Assembly: GCF_025717675.1 (NCBI RefSeq)
Contig: NZ_JAJIRT010000010.1
Coordinates: forward strand, 158,429 to 222,428
From: Paucibacter sp. DJ2R-2
GTDB lineage: Bacteria; Pseudomonadota; Gammaproteobacteria; Burkholderiales; Burkholderiaceae_C
Direction: 5' to 3'
Length of the DNA: 64,000 bases
Positions 1 through 8,817 of the stretch are shown here, piece after piece (within the stretch, counting starts at the first letter, position 1; the number at the start of each line of letters is the position of its first letter). Both the position numbers and the translations under genes were made by a program. The notes under the pieces are model-generated. The model ran no database searches and was not told where the DNA came from. It saw only the letters and a list, made by a program, of their open reading frames with translations.

Positions 1-496
1 ATGGAGGGGTCGGCGCCGAGAAAGCGACGCCAGAGCTCGGCGCCGATCACCGCCACCGGTGCAGCGCCGGGTTGGCTGTCACTGGCTTGCAGGGCTCGGC
101 CCAGCTGCGGGCGAGCCGCCGCGCCCAGCCAGGGCCAGATCTCGGCCGGTATATGGGCCACCTGAAAATTGGCCGGGTACTGCTTGTGGCCGCCCAGGGT
201 GGCAATGCCCGTCTGCAGGGGCAGCAGCCCCTCCAGGCTGGGCGTCTGGCGCTGGTACTCGAGCAAGTCGAGGTAGTGCACGCTCTTGGCCTGGCTGCGC
301 TCTCCGTCGCGACTGGCTTCGATGGCGACCAGGCGTTCGGGCTCTGGGAAGGGCAGGTCACCGGCGGTGAAGCTGAAGTACACGCCAGCGGCGTAGATGG
401 CGAAGCCCAGGCCGCAGCTCAGAGTCAGCAGGCTCAGCAGGGCATGGCCGGGATGGCGCAGCAAGGACTGCCAGGTGTGGCGCAGATCGTCCAGCA

Positions 497-497
<1 letters not shown>
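1..497 (-). CDS. ABC transporter permease, MacB/FtsX type (partial)
   Basis: Only the first 165 codons are present; the gene runs off the left edge. The product starts MLDDLRHTWQSLLRHPGHA, followed by a hydrophobic segment (about residues 20-42). A periplasmic stretch then contains FPEPERLVAIEASRDGE and VHYLDLLEYQRQTPSLEG, which is typical of the MacB periplasmic core domain in ADOP/FtsX-like permeases. Its ATG overlaps the stop of the upstream ATPase gene by one base (TGATG), so translation is probably coupled. With the adaptor and ATPase upstream it would form a MacAB-like inner-membrane exporter. The substrate cannot be told from sequence. Confidence 0.85.
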
Positions 498-1282
<785 letters not shown>

Positions 1283-1341
1283 GGTGCGTATCTCTCTTTT
1301 CTTCGTGGCGATGAATATAGGGCTCAAAAAACTGGTGCTGT

Positions 1342-2625
1342 TCAGCGCAGGCGCACGCGCTCGGCCAGGCGCCAGCTGCTGGTGTCAGAAATGACGATGC
1401 GGTCGCCGGCTTGCAAACCGCTTTGGATAACGATGCGGCCGACCGAGGCGGGGCCGTACTGCACGCTGACCCGCTCGACCAGGTCGTCGCCGACCAGGCG
1501 GTAGACCTGGGTCTGGCTCATGGCCTGGCTGAAGACCGGGCGCTGGACCTGCACGGCCTCGGCCAGGCGACTCAGGGCGATGCTGCCGTCGATGCCGAGG
1601 TCGGGTCGGGCGCCGCGGGGCAGGGGGTCGAGCAGGCGCAGATCCACCTTGAGCAGGCTGTTGCTGAGCTTGGGTGCCACCCGGCTGACCTCGGCCCGCA
1701 GCAGGCCCGCGGGCTCGCCGCTGCGCAGGTCGATCTGCGCGCTCTGGCCGACGGCGATGTCGCGCGCCTGTGCCTCCTGCACCTGGATTTCCGCGTACAA
1801 GGCGTCGGCGCGGGCCAGCTTGGCCAGCAGCGCGCCGGCGGCCACGCTCTGGCCGGCTTGCAGGGTCAGCTCTTGCACGACGCCGTCGCTGGGCGCACGC
1901 ACCTGCAGGGCCTCGACCAGTTCCAGATCGCGTTGCCAGGCTTTGTGCAGGCGTGCCAGCGCCGCTCGTTTGGCAGCGAGTTGCGCTTGCATGGCGGCGC
2001 GGTGCTGCAGCAGCAGCTCGCGCTCCAGTTGCAAGGTCTGGCCGGCTTGCTCGACGCTGAAGCGGCTGCGCTGGAAGGCCAGCTTGGAGACCATGCCGTC
2101 CTTGAGCAGCTCTTGGTCGGCCTGCCATTGCAGCTCGGCGCTGCGGGCGCTGAATTCCGCGCGCTGCACTGCCGCCTGGGCATTCATGGCCTGGCTGTCC
2201 AGGCTGGCCTGCAAGGCCTTGAGCTCGGCCTGCGCTTGTTCCAGCTGCCAGCGGCTTTCCTGGGCGCGTTGCTGCAGCTGCGGGTTGCTCAGCACCATCA
2301 GGGGCTCGCCTTGGCGCAGGCTGCTGCCGGCCTGGGCCAGCAGGCGCTCCACGCGGGCCTCGCTTTGCGCGGTGATCCAGCGCGGATCGCTGGACACCAG
2401 CACGCCGCTGCCCCGCACATCAAGGGCCAGCGGCCCGCGTTCGACGGCGGCGAATTGGATGCCGCGAGCGGATGCGGTCAGCTCGATCGGCGCGGCCCGC
2501 AGGCGCAGGGCCAGCAGTCCGCCGGCCAAGCTCAAGACCAGCAGCAAGGCCAGGATCAGAAAGGCCGGCCGGCTGGCGCGGCGCCGCCAGCGCTGGGCGG
2601 GGGTGAGGGTTCTGTGAAGGTCCAT
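1342..2625 (-). CDS. Periplasmic adaptor (HlyD/MacA-like membrane fusion protein)
   Basis: A 427-residue protein with a basic N terminus, one membrane anchor (about residues 20-42), then a beta-barrel/lipoyl region split by a long helical hairpin. The hairpin is rich in Gln, Ala, Leu and Glu (about residues 110-250). The second lipoyl half appears as VRAPSDGVVQELTLQAGQSV. This order is that of HlyD/MacA adaptors, which link an inner-membrane ABC exporter to an outer-membrane channel. It is the first gene of the three-gene minus-strand operon, and no outer-membrane TolC homologue is visible within the window. Start is the ATG at 2625; a GAGG sits unusually close to it, so initiation strength is uncertain. 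Confidence 0.9.
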   Translation of the reverse strand: MDLHRTLTPAQRWRRRASRPAFLILALLLVLSLAGGLLALRLRAAPIELTASARGIQFAAVERGPLALDVRGSGVLVSSDPRWITAQSEARVERLLAQAGSSLRQGEPLMVLSNPQLQQRAQESRWQLEQAQAELKALQASLDSQAMNAQAAVQRAEFSARSAELQWQADQELLKDGMVSKLAFQRSRFSVEQAGQTLQLERELLLQHRAAMQAQLAAKRAALARLHKAWQRDLELVEALQVRAPSDGVVQELTLQAGQSVAAGALLAKLARADALYAEIQVQEAQARDIAVGQSAQIDLRSGEPAGLLRAEVSRVAPKLSNSLLKVDLRLLDPLPRGARPDLGIDGSIALSRLAEAVQVQRPVFSQAMSQTQVYRLVGDDLVERVSVQYGPASVGRIVIQSGLQAGDRIVISDTSSWRLAERVRLR

Positions 2626-2808
2626 GCCTCAAGCTACTGCAGGAGCCGTGCCAGCTGCGTGGCAGGCGCGCCAGGGCCGTGTTCAAGGGCTTGGCGACAC
2701 GGATCGGCACCCAATGCCAGGGGAGGCATTGCGATATTGGGACGGCGGATCGGCATCCCGTCCCGCTTTCGGGACAGCGGCCGGCGAGGCACAGGCGACA
2801 ATGCGCTC

Positions 2809-3948
2809 ATGAACATCCAAGCCAAACTTCCGCTGCTGGGCGGCCTCAGCCCCGAACAATTCATGCGTCGCCATTGGCAGAAAAAGCCGCTGCTGGTGCG
2901 TCAGGCTTTGCCCGGCATCCGCCCGCCGGTCAGCCGTAGCGAGTTGGCTGTGCTGGCTGCCAACGAGGATGTGGAGTCACGCCTGGTCTCGCAATTCAAC
3001 GACAAGTGGGCCCTCAAGCAGGGGCCGGTGGCCAAGCTGCCGCCTTTCAGCAAGCCGGGATGGACTCTCTTGGTTCAAGGCTTGGATTTGCACGTGCAGG
3101 CTGCGCATGAGCTGCTGGCGCAGTTCCGTTTCGTGCCCGAGGCGCGGCTGGACGACTTGATGATCTCCTACGCCAGCGACGGCGGCGGCGTTGGCCCGCA
3201 CTTCGATTCCTACGATGTCTTCCTGATCCAGGTTCATGGCCAGCGCCGCTGGCGCATCGGCCGCCAGGGTGTGGCGACCACGGGTGAGCTGCGTGAAGGC
3301 GTGCCGGTCAAGCTGTTGGCTGATTTCGAGCCGGAAGAAGAGTTCGTGCTCGAAGCCGGCGACATGCTCTACCTGCCGCCCGGCTGGGCTCACGACGGCA
3401 TTGCCATCGGCGAGTGCATGACCTGCTCGGTGGGCTTTCGCACGCCCTGGCGTGCCGAGCTGGCGCGCGAGCTGCTCCAGCGCTTGATGGACGATGATTC
3501 CAAGAGTTATGCCAACCGCATGTATGCCGACCCCAAGCAGCTGGCCACCGAGGCGCCGGGCTTGGTGCCGCAGCAGTTGCTGGACTTCTCCCGCGACGCG
3601 GTCGAGCGTGCGTTGCGCGAGCCTTTGGCCCTGGAACGGGCGCTGGGCGAGGCGCTCACCGAGCCCAAGCCGCGGGTGTGGTTCGATCCGGGGCAAACCT
3701 TGCCGGCTGGGGCGGGTGCCTGCCTGGATCGTCGCAGCCGCATGATGTACGACGCGGCCCATGTCTTCATCAACGGCGAGTCCTTCCGAGCCGGCGGCCG
3801 CGATGCGCGCCTGATGCGGGTCTTGGCTGACCAGCGCGAGCTGACGGCCAAGCAGGTGCTGCAGCTGTCCGAGGATGCGCGCGACTTGCTGAACCTCTGG
3901 GCCGAAGACGGTTGGGTGCGAGTGTCCGATGCCAGCGCGGAGGCTTGA
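2809..3948 (+). CDS. roxA: Ribosomal protein L16 arginine hydroxylase (cupin/JmjC, RoxA/YcfD-like)
   Basis: A 379-residue 2-oxoglutarate/Fe(II) oxygenase. Members of this family hydroxylate an arginine of ribosomal protein L16. The facial triad is visible: HxD in VGPHFDSYDVFLIQ and the distal His in MLYLPPGWAHDG. Also typical are the N-terminal GGLSPEQFMRRHWQKKPLLV and the R-x-W strand (GQRRWRIG). The C-terminal third is a winged-helix-like region, as in YcfD. The ATG at 2809 matches the family N terminus. The reading frame stays open far upstream, antisense to the adaptor gene, but that part is not coding. The stop directly abuts the next gene, suggesting an operon. Confidence 0.92.
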   Translation: MNIQAKLPLLGGLSPEQFMRRHWQKKPLLVRQALPGIRPPVSRSELAVLAANEDVESRLVSQFNDKWALKQGPVAKLPPFSKPGWTLLVQGLDLHVQAAHELLAQFRFVPEARLDDLMISYASDGGGVGPHFDSYDVFLIQVHGQRRWRIGRQGVATTGELREGVPVKLLADFEPEEEFVLEAGDMLYLPPGWAHDGIAIGECMTCSVGFRTPWRAELARELLQRLMDDDSKSYANRMYADPKQLATEAPGLVPQQLLDFSRDAVERALREPLALERALGEALTEPKPRVWFDPGQTLPAGAGACLDRRSRMMYDAAHVFINGESFRAGGRDARLMRVLADQRELTAKQVLQLSEDARDLLNLWAEDGWVRVSDASAEA

Positions 3949-4482
3949 TTGGCAGCGGGCCCAGCTCCGCTGCAAGCCGGTGAGTTCAGCGGCCGTGCCG
4001 AGTTTCAGCAGGCCTTGCGTCTGGCTGTCGCCCAGGCATGCGCGCAGGACAGTGTTGAGCTCGGTGCGTTCGATCCGGATTTCAGCCTTTGGCCCTGGTC
4101 AGAGGCTGGGCTGCTGGACCAGCTGAGCGGCTGGGCGCGGCCGCTGCCATCCGCTCGCTGCCTGCGCTTGCTTGCGCCGCAGTTCGACGGCATGCGCCGT
4201 GCGCATCCGCGTTTTGTGGCCTGGCGGGGGCGCTACGGGCACTGCGTGCAAGCGCGGGCCTTCGAGCCCGAGGCCATGGCCGCTGTCGGGCCGGGCGGGC
4301 CGGTGGCCTTGTTCTGGGCCCGCTCTGAGTTGGCCTGTGTCACCGTGCGTTTGTTGAGTACGCGCAACTGGCGCGGCAGCGTGTCTTTCGATGCGGCCGA
4401 ACTTGTGCGATGGAAGGAATGGTTTGACGCGATCGCACAACATTCTTACGAAAGCTTTGCAGCGACCACCTTGGGCCTGTAA
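3949..4482 (+). CDS. Conserved hypothetical protein downstream of roxA
   Basis: A 177-residue protein with a TTG start immediately after the roxA stop (TGA then TTG), so it is probably translated by coupling. No signal peptide or membrane segment is visible. The sequence has aromatic/Arg-rich stretches such as FDGMRRAHPRFVAWRGRYGH and a C-terminal SFDAAELVRWKEWFD. It resembles the small unassigned proteins often found beside the cupin gene in Burkholderiales, but I cannot assign a function. The TTG start is inferred from the abutting frame; there is no separate Shine-Dalgarno. Confidence 0.7.
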   Translation: MAAGPAPLQAGEFSGRAEFQQALRLAVAQACAQDSVELGAFDPDFSLWPWSEAGLLDQLSGWARPLPSARCLRLLAPQFDGMRRAHPRFVAWRGRYGHCVQARAFEPEAMAAVGPGGPVALFWARSELACVTVRLLSTRNWRGSVSFDAAELVRWKEWFDAIAQHSYESFAATTLGL

Positions 4483-4502
4483 AAGATGCCAAAAGCAATG
4501 GC

Positions 4503-4508
4503 TATAAT
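4503..4508 (+). promoter_or_regulatory. Candidate -10 element upstream of lipoprotein gene
   Basis: A perfect TATAAT lies in an unusually AT-rich patch just after the stop at 4482. No good TTGACA-like hexamer sits 16-18 bases upstream. If used, the transcript of the lipoprotein gene would carry a leader of about 145 bases that includes the palindromes at 4616-4647. Confidence 0.35.
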
Positions 4509-4615
4509 TGGCGGCTAGGTGAAGAAAGCGCTCGAGGTTTTCCTCGCCTTGTCATGCCGAAGTTCTGCGACGGCGCGCTGCTGAAAAGTGTTTGCGTCGT
4601 GGCGTTGCTTCAAAA

Positions 4616-4647
4616 AATTACCGGTAATTGCATCTTCGTTTAACGAA
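4616..4647. promoter_or_regulatory. Palindromes in the lipoprotein leader (possible operator)
   Basis: AATTACCGGTAATT (4616-4629) is a perfect 14-base palindrome. TTCGT-TTA-ACGAA (4635-4647) is a second one, ending 14 bases before the ATG and just upstream of the GAGGA ribosome site. Two AT-rich dyads in a GC-rich genome suggest protein-binding sites, but no regulator is identified. Confidence 0.35.
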
Positions 4648-4661
4648 TTTTGAGGACAAGT

Positions 4662-4865
4662 ATGAACAAGTCGATCCTGTTGGCTGCTGTGCTGGCTGCT
4701 GTTGCTCTGACCGCTTGCGGCAAGAAGGAAGAAGCCGCTCCCGTGGCCGCTCCCGCTGTGGAAGCTTCGGCTCCTGCTGCTCCCGCCATGGACGCTTCGG
4801 CTCCTGCTGCTGACGCATCGGCTCCTGCCGCTGCTGACGCTGCTTCGGCTGCTGCCAGCAAGTAA
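4662..4865 (+). CDS. Small Ala-rich lipoprotein
   Basis: A 67-residue protein with a lipoprotein signal: MNKSILLAAVLAAVALTACG has the lipobox LTAC, so Cys19 would be lipidated after signal peptidase II cleavage. The mature part is KKEEAAP followed by a low-complexity Ala/Pro/Ser region in which DASAPAA-like units recur three times. A GAGGA sits 7 bases before the ATG and a strong terminator follows. Residue 2 after the Cys is Lys, so no Asp retention signal is seen and sorting to the outer membrane is likely. No catalytic domain is present; a structural or spacer role is a guess. Confidence 0.8.
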   Translation: MNKSILLAAVLAAVALTACGKKEEAAPVAAPAVEASAPAAPAMDASAPAADASAPAAADAASAAASK

Positions 4866-4885
4866 TCGGTCTCCGATCACTTGAT

Positions 4886-4919
4886 AAAACCGCCCGGTCG
4901 CAAGGCCCGGCGGTTTTTT
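4886..4919. terminator. Rho-independent terminator, probably bidirectional
   Basis: AACCGCC pairs with GGCGGTT around a GC-rich loop, followed by T6 on the plus strand. AAAA on the left gives TTTT for minus-strand transcription. It sits between the convergent lipoprotein gene and the MBL hydrolase gene. Confidence 0.85.
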
Positions 4920-4950
4920 CACGTCTGTTGTTTTCTGCCGGCCCCGCGCT

Positions 4951-5748
4951 TCAGAGCGTGATCCAGTCGAGCCCTTCGGCTTGCGAGGCCACGGCCACTT
5001 CCTCGGGCCGGCAGCCGCGCACCGCTGCCACGGCCGCCGCGGCCAGATCCGGGCGGTTGTTGCGTTCGCTCAGGTGGGCGGCGGCCACGGCGCCAAGGCC
5101 CGAATGAAGCAGTGAAGTCAGCAAGCTTGCGCTGGCCTCGTTGGATAAATGGCCGTGGCTGCCGAGGATGCGGCGCTTGAGGCTGGCCGGGTAGTTGGAG
5201 GCGCGCAGCAGCGCCTCGTCGTGATTGCATTCCAGCAGCAAGGCGTCCAGGCCTTGCAGTGCCTGAACCACGCTGGCGCAGACATGGCCCAAGTCGGTGA
5301 TCACACCCAGATGCTGTCGCCCATCGTTGCAGCGCAGCTGCAGCGGTTCTTCGGCGTCATGCGGCACGGCGAAGGGCTGCAGCTGCAAGTCACCGAGTTC
5401 CAGGGTGTCGCCGCTGCGGGTGAAATGCAGCAGCTTGCGGTCGAAGCCGTCCAGGTCAGCGGCGCGGCGCTCAATGGCGCCCCAAGTGCCGCGGCTCGTC
5501 CAGATCGGAATCCGGTGCGCTTGCGCCAGCTTGAGCACGCAGCCGGCATGGTCGCCATGTTCATGGGTGATGAAGACCGCGCTGAGCGCCTCCGGCGTGC
5601 TGCCGGCGCGCATCAGGCGCCGTTTCAGTTCGCGCAGACTGAAGCCGCAGTCAACCAGGATCTGCGTGTCGGTGATGCCCTGACTGGCCTCGATCAGCGT
5701 GGCGTTGCCGCCGCTGCCGCTGCCCAGGCTGCAAAAACGCATGGCCAT
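4951..5748 (-). CDS. MBL-fold metal-dependent hydrolase (YycJ/WalJ-like)
   Basis: A 265-residue metallo-beta-lactamase-fold protein. It shows the opening strand FCSLGSGSGGNATLIE, ILVDCGFS, and the metal motif THEHGDHAG (HxHxDH). Further ligands are in FAVPHDAEEP, ITDLGHV, LLLECNHD and the C-terminal AAAHLSERNN. The N-terminal SLGSGSGGN is typical of the YycJ/WalJ branch. The fold hydrolyses phosphodiester or similar bonds using two metals; the substrate is unknown. It lies downstream of bamC and dapA, a common order in betaproteobacteria, but a terminator at 5776-5809 separates it from bamC. An alternative ATG at 5742 (MRFCSLG) is possible. Confidence 0.9.
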   Translation of the reverse strand: MAMRFCSLGSGSGGNATLIEASQGITDTQILVDCGFSLRELKRRLMRAGSTPEALSAVFITHEHGDHAGCVLKLAQAHRIPIWTSRGTWGAIERRAADLDGFDRKLLHFTRSGDTLELGDLQLQPFAVPHDAEEPLQLRCNDGRQHLGVITDLGHVCASVVQALQGLDALLLECNHDEALLRASNYPASLKRRILGSHGHLSNEASASLLTSLLHSGLGAVAAAHLSERNNRPDLAAAAVAAVRGCRPEEVAVASQAEGLDWITL

Positions 5749-5775
5749 GCTGCTTGTTCGATCCTGATGGTCAAT

Positions 5776-5809
5776 GAAAAACGCCGCCCACCCTTGGGGC
5801 GGCGGCGTT
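5776..5809 (-). terminator. Terminator between bamC and the MBL hydrolase gene
   Basis: On the minus strand a perfect 9-base-pair stem (AACGCCGCC/GGCGGCGTT) around a 12-base loop is followed by TTTT. It lies 29 bases after the bamC stop and 27 before the MBL gene start, so it may limit read-through rather than abolish it. Confidence 0.75.
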
Positions 5810-5837
5810 GCTGCTTGGTCCGGCTGTCTTCTGACGA

Positions 5838-7034
5838 TCAGCGCAGATCGTCCATCAGCAGATTGAGGATGCGCTTGGCAATCTCGTTGGTCTGTTGCTG
5901 GCCCTTGTCGTCGAGCACGGTGACGGTCGACTGCTCGCCCTCGGACTTGACCGAGACGCGGTAACGCGTGGACGTGGCGGCCTTGTCGCCGCTGAACAGG
6001 CGCTCGAAGAAGTTGGGTTCTTCCTTGCCGGCCTGGTTGGGGTCGGCGTAACGCAGGAAGAACAGGCCCTGCTTGCGGTCGCGGTCTTCCACCGTGAAGC
6101 CGTGGCGGTCCAGCGATTGGCCAACACGGCGCCAGGCGCGCTCGAAGCCTTCGCTGACCTTGATGGCGTCCGGCACTTCCGACAGCGGACGGCCGGCTGT
6201 GATCACGGTGGTCGGAGCGGCGCTCTTGCCCGGCGCGGCGGCCGGCACATCGGCCACGGCTGCCTTGGCCAGCTCTTCCTTGGCGCCCAGCTTGAGCATC
6301 AGGCGCGACAGCAGTTCGGCTTCCAGCTGCGGGTCATTCGGGCGCGGCTGCCAGGCGGTGTTGTCTTTTTGCGGGCCGGTGTAGACCTCGATCATGCCGC
6401 GGTGGCTGATGAAAATCTCGGTGCCCTTGCCATCGGCGGCACGCTCGATGCGGGTGCGGAACATATCGCGCTCACCGGTCGAGTAGAGGCCGTCGAAGAC
6501 CTTGCCAATGGTGGAGCGGATGAGGTCCTGCGGCAGCTTGGCGCGGTTCTCGTTCCAGTTGGTTTCCATGACGCCGACTTCGGCGGCGTCCTTGCTCAGC
6601 TCGAAGCCGCGCTGTTGCCAGAACTCACGCAGCTGTGGCCAGAGTTGCTCGGGCGTGAGCGAGCTGCGCAACCAGCGCGTGTTGGCATTGCGCTCCAGGC
6701 GCATGTCCCCGACGGCGTTCAGGGCCACGGTGTTGGCCGGGCTCAGGCCGCTGGCGCTGACCTTGGGTGCGGTATTGGCTTGTTGCAGCGCGTTGGCGCT
6801 GACCGAACCGCCAGCATTTCCACTGCGGCTGTCGCGGGCCAGTTGGGTCAGATCCGGTGGCACGTCCAGGCCGGCGGTCTGGCGGGCGTTGGCGCGGTAA
6901 TCGACCTTGTCCGAGGAAAAGATGCCGTCCGTCGTGCTGCAGGCAGCCAGCGAACCCAGCATCAGCAGGCAAGCCAGGCGCACCGGGGTGGCCGAGGAGG
7001 AAACAAAAGAGGAGGAACGAGTCACGCTAGACAT
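5838..7034 (-). CDS. bamC: Outer membrane assembly lipoprotein BamC
   Basis: A 398-residue lipoprotein of the BAM complex, which inserts beta-barrel proteins in the outer membrane. The N terminus has a signal with lipobox LAACS, then the unstructured segment VDYRANARQTAGLDVPPDLTQLARDSR that in E. coli BamC binds BamD. Two helix-grip domains follow (about residues 110-230 and 275-398; WPQLREFWQQRGFEL in the first). The gene follows dapA, as in E. coli. The ATG at 7034 has GGAG right against it, too close for efficient initiation. The in-frame GTG at 7025 has the same GGAG at a 9-base spacing and may be the true start, giving a protein 3 residues shorter. Confidence 0.92.
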   Translation of the reverse strand: MSSVTRSSSFVSSSATPVRLACLLMLGSLAACSTTDGIFSSDKVDYRANARQTAGLDVPPDLTQLARDSRSGNAGGSVSANALQQANTAPKVSASGLSPANTVALNAVGDMRLERNANTRWLRSSLTPEQLWPQLREFWQQRGFELSKDAAEVGVMETNWNENRAKLPQDLIRSTIGKVFDGLYSTGERDMFRTRIERAADGKGTEIFISHRGMIEVYTGPQKDNTAWQPRPNDPQLEAELLSRLMLKLGAKEELAKAAVADVPAAAPGKSAAPTTVITAGRPLSEVPDAIKVSEGFERAWRRVGQSLDRHGFTVEDRDRKQGLFFLRYADPNQAGKEEPNFFERLFSGDKAATSTRYRVSVKSEGEQSTVTVLDDKGQQQTNEIAKRILNLLMDDLR

Positions 7035-7161
7035 CTCCGGGGGCAAGGGAGCGACGGTTGGGCTTTGTGAGCCGGCCCCGAGGGGCGGGTGGCACGCAAA
7101 GCTGCTGCGGATTAGAGCAGACTGGAAATGGTGAGCAATGGAAATTGCGCGCAGCGCCTGC

Positions 7162-8043
7162 TCAGAGCAGGCCGGCCTCGCGCATGGCGGCGCCAACCTG
7201 GGCCTGGCCGGCTTCGGTCAGGGGCACGATGGGCAGGCGCAACTGGTTCTTGATGCGGCCCAGCTGCGACAGCGCCCACTTGGCAGGCGCAGGGCTGGGT
7301 TCGCAGAACAGGTGCTTGTGCAGGCCCAGCAGCTGGAAGTGGATGCGGCGGGCCTCAGCGATATTGCCGGCCAGGGACGCCTTGCACAGCTCGTGCATGG
7401 CACGCGGCGCCACATTGGCAGTCACGCTGACATTGCCGCTGCCGCCCAGCAGCATCAGGGCGATGGCAGTGCCGTCGTCGCCCGAGTAGATGTGAAAACC
7501 CTTGGGGGCCGACTTGATCAACTGCGCGGCGCGTTCGATATTGCCGGTCGCTTCCTTGACGCCGAAGACACCCGGCAGCGTGGCGCAGCGCAGGGTGGTC
7601 TCTGGCGCCATATCGGCCACGGTGCGGCCGGGCACATTGTACAACATCATGGGGATGTCGACAGCCTCGGCGATGGCCTTGTAGTGCTGATAGATGCCTT
7701 CTTGCGAGGGCTTGTTGTAGTAGGGCACGACCGACAGGGTGCAGTCGGCGCCGACTTCCTTGGCGAAGCGGCTCAGCTCGATGGCTTCCGAGGTGCTGTT
7801 GGCGCCGGTGCCGGCCATGATGGGCACACGGCCGCGGGCATGCTCGACGGCCGCCTGGATGATCTGGCGGTTTTCTTCCATGCTGACCGTGGGGGACTCG
7901 CCGGTCGTGCCAACGACGCAGATGCAGTCGGTGCCTTCGGCGATATGCCAGTCGATCAGGCCGCGCAGGGCCGGGTAGTCAACGCTGCCGTCTTCTTGCA
8001 TCGGCGTCACGAGCGCAACGATGCTGCCAACAATCGGGTTCAT
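7162..8043 (-). CDS. dapA: 4-hydroxy-tetrahydrodipicolinate synthase
   Basis: A 293-residue class I aldolase, the first committed step of lysine and diaminopimelate synthesis. It condenses pyruvate with aspartate semialdehyde. The Schiff-base lysine is in FGVKEATGN, the catalytic Tyr in [11 protein letters not shown], and the pyruvate-binding GTTGES motif and the Arg of NVPGRTV are intact. Length and N terminus ([15 protein letters not shown]) match the family. It leads a minus-strand unit with bamC 127 bases downstream. The product supplies peptidoglycan precursor, so pairing with an envelope-assembly gene is sensible and is conserved. Confidence 0.97.
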   Translation of the reverse strand: MNPIVGSIVALVTPMQEDGSVDYPALRGLIDWHIAEGTDCICVVGTTGESPTVSMEENRQIIQAAVEHARGRVPIMAGTGANSTSEAIELSRFAKEVGADCTLSVVPYYNKPSQEGIYQHYKAIAEAVDIPMMLYNVPGRTVADMAPETTLRCATLPGVFGVKEATGNIERAAQLIKSAPKGFHIYSGDDGTAIALMLLGGSGNVSVTANVAPRAMHELCKASLAGNIAEARRIHFQLLGLHKHLFCEPSPAPAKWALSQLGRIKNQLRLPIVPLTEAGQAQVGAAMREAGLL

Positions 8044-8110
8044 GGAGGAATGTCCTATTTGATGCGGTGGATTCTACTCAGCGGCGCGTGTGCGCTCAGG
8101 GCCGGGCGGC

Positions 8111-8671
8111 TCAATCGAGTGCATAGGCCTGAAAAACTGTGCCCGAGGTGGCGCTCGGCGCTTCGCAAACAGCGGCAACGCGCTGGACATAGCGCGGGTT
8201 GACGCCCTCACGGCCTTTTTCAAAGCCATCTTCAAAGGCGACGATGCGCAGGCCCTGACACAGGCTCAGCAATTCACCGGGCTGAAGCAGAAAATCCGGC
8301 CGCGCCGGGCGGCCGATGCGGTGCTGCCCCAACGCAAAGGTTTCGTAGATGAGCCAGCCGCCGGGCGCCACGGCCGCACGGATCTGTGGGAACAGCTGCC
8401 GCCACAGGTAGTTGCTGACCAGCACCAGGTCGAACTGACGGCCTTCCAGCGGCCAGGGACCGTTCTCGATGTCGGCGCAGATTAGTTCGGCCGCCGCGCT
8501 TTCAGAGGCGGCGAGTGCCGCCGCATCCCGGTCGACCCCGCAGACCTTCATGCCCTGTGCGGCCAGGTGGCGCAGATGGCGGCCCGATCCGCAGGCCAGA
8601 TCCAGCGCCGTGGCACCGGCGGTCTGGGCCTGGGTCCAGCGGCGCAACCAGGGGGAAATCTCAATGCTCAT
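8111..8671 (-). CDS. SAM-dependent methyltransferase (class I, small)
   Basis: A 186-residue Rossmann-fold methyltransferase. Motif I is ALDLACGSGRHLRHLA, the acidic end of strand 2 is VCGVDRDAAAL, and motif IV is FDLVLVSNYLWRQLF. The domain resembles the TehB/UbiE-like small methyltransferases, but no substrate can be inferred. The ATG at 8671 (MSIEISPWLRRW) was chosen because an open frame further upstream overlaps the 47-codon gene in another frame. Only two bases separate it from the stop of that small gene, so the three genes MFS, 47-mer and methyltransferase form one translational unit. Confidence 0.88.
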   Translation of the reverse strand: MSIEISPWLRRWTQAQTAGATALDLACGSGRHLRHLAAQGMKVCGVDRDAAALAASESAAAELICADIENGPWPLEGRQFDLVLVSNYLWRQLFPQIRAAVAPGGWLIYETFALGQHRIGRPARPDFLLQPGELLSLCQGLRIVAFEDGFEKGREGVNPRYVQRVAAVCEAPSATSGTVFQAYALD

Positions 8672-8673
8672 GC

Positions 8674-8817
8674 TCAGAAACAAGCCCAGATTTGTTCCGA
8701 TAGCTGCACCATCAGCGCCGGCTGCAGATAGGCCAGAAACACCAGGCCCAGCACCAGCAGGATCAAAACCCAGCGCAGCGCCGGCTTGATTTTGGCGGAA
8801 ATCTGGGCCGAAATCAT
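8674..8817 (-). CDS. 47-residue single-span membrane protein
   Basis: A small gene not previously called here. Its ATG at 8817 overlaps the MFS stop as ATGA, and its TGA ends two bases before the methyltransferase ATG. The product starts MISAQISAKIKPALRW. One hydrophobic helix follows (about residues 17-31, VLILLVLGLVFLAYL), then QPALMVQLSEQIWACF. The basic N-terminal arm suggests N-in topology. Tight coupling on both sides and a good membrane helix argue that it is real. It may be an accessory subunit of the MFS transporter; that is inference. No known family is recognised. Confidence 0.7.
   Translation of the reverse strand: MISAQISAKIKPALRWVLILLVLGLVFLAYLQPALMVQLSEQIWACF

Noticed and set aside
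1411..2808. Upstream extension of the roxA frame through the adaptor gene
   Set aside because: It lies antisense to a clear HlyD-type gene and has no family similarity; roxA starts at 2809.
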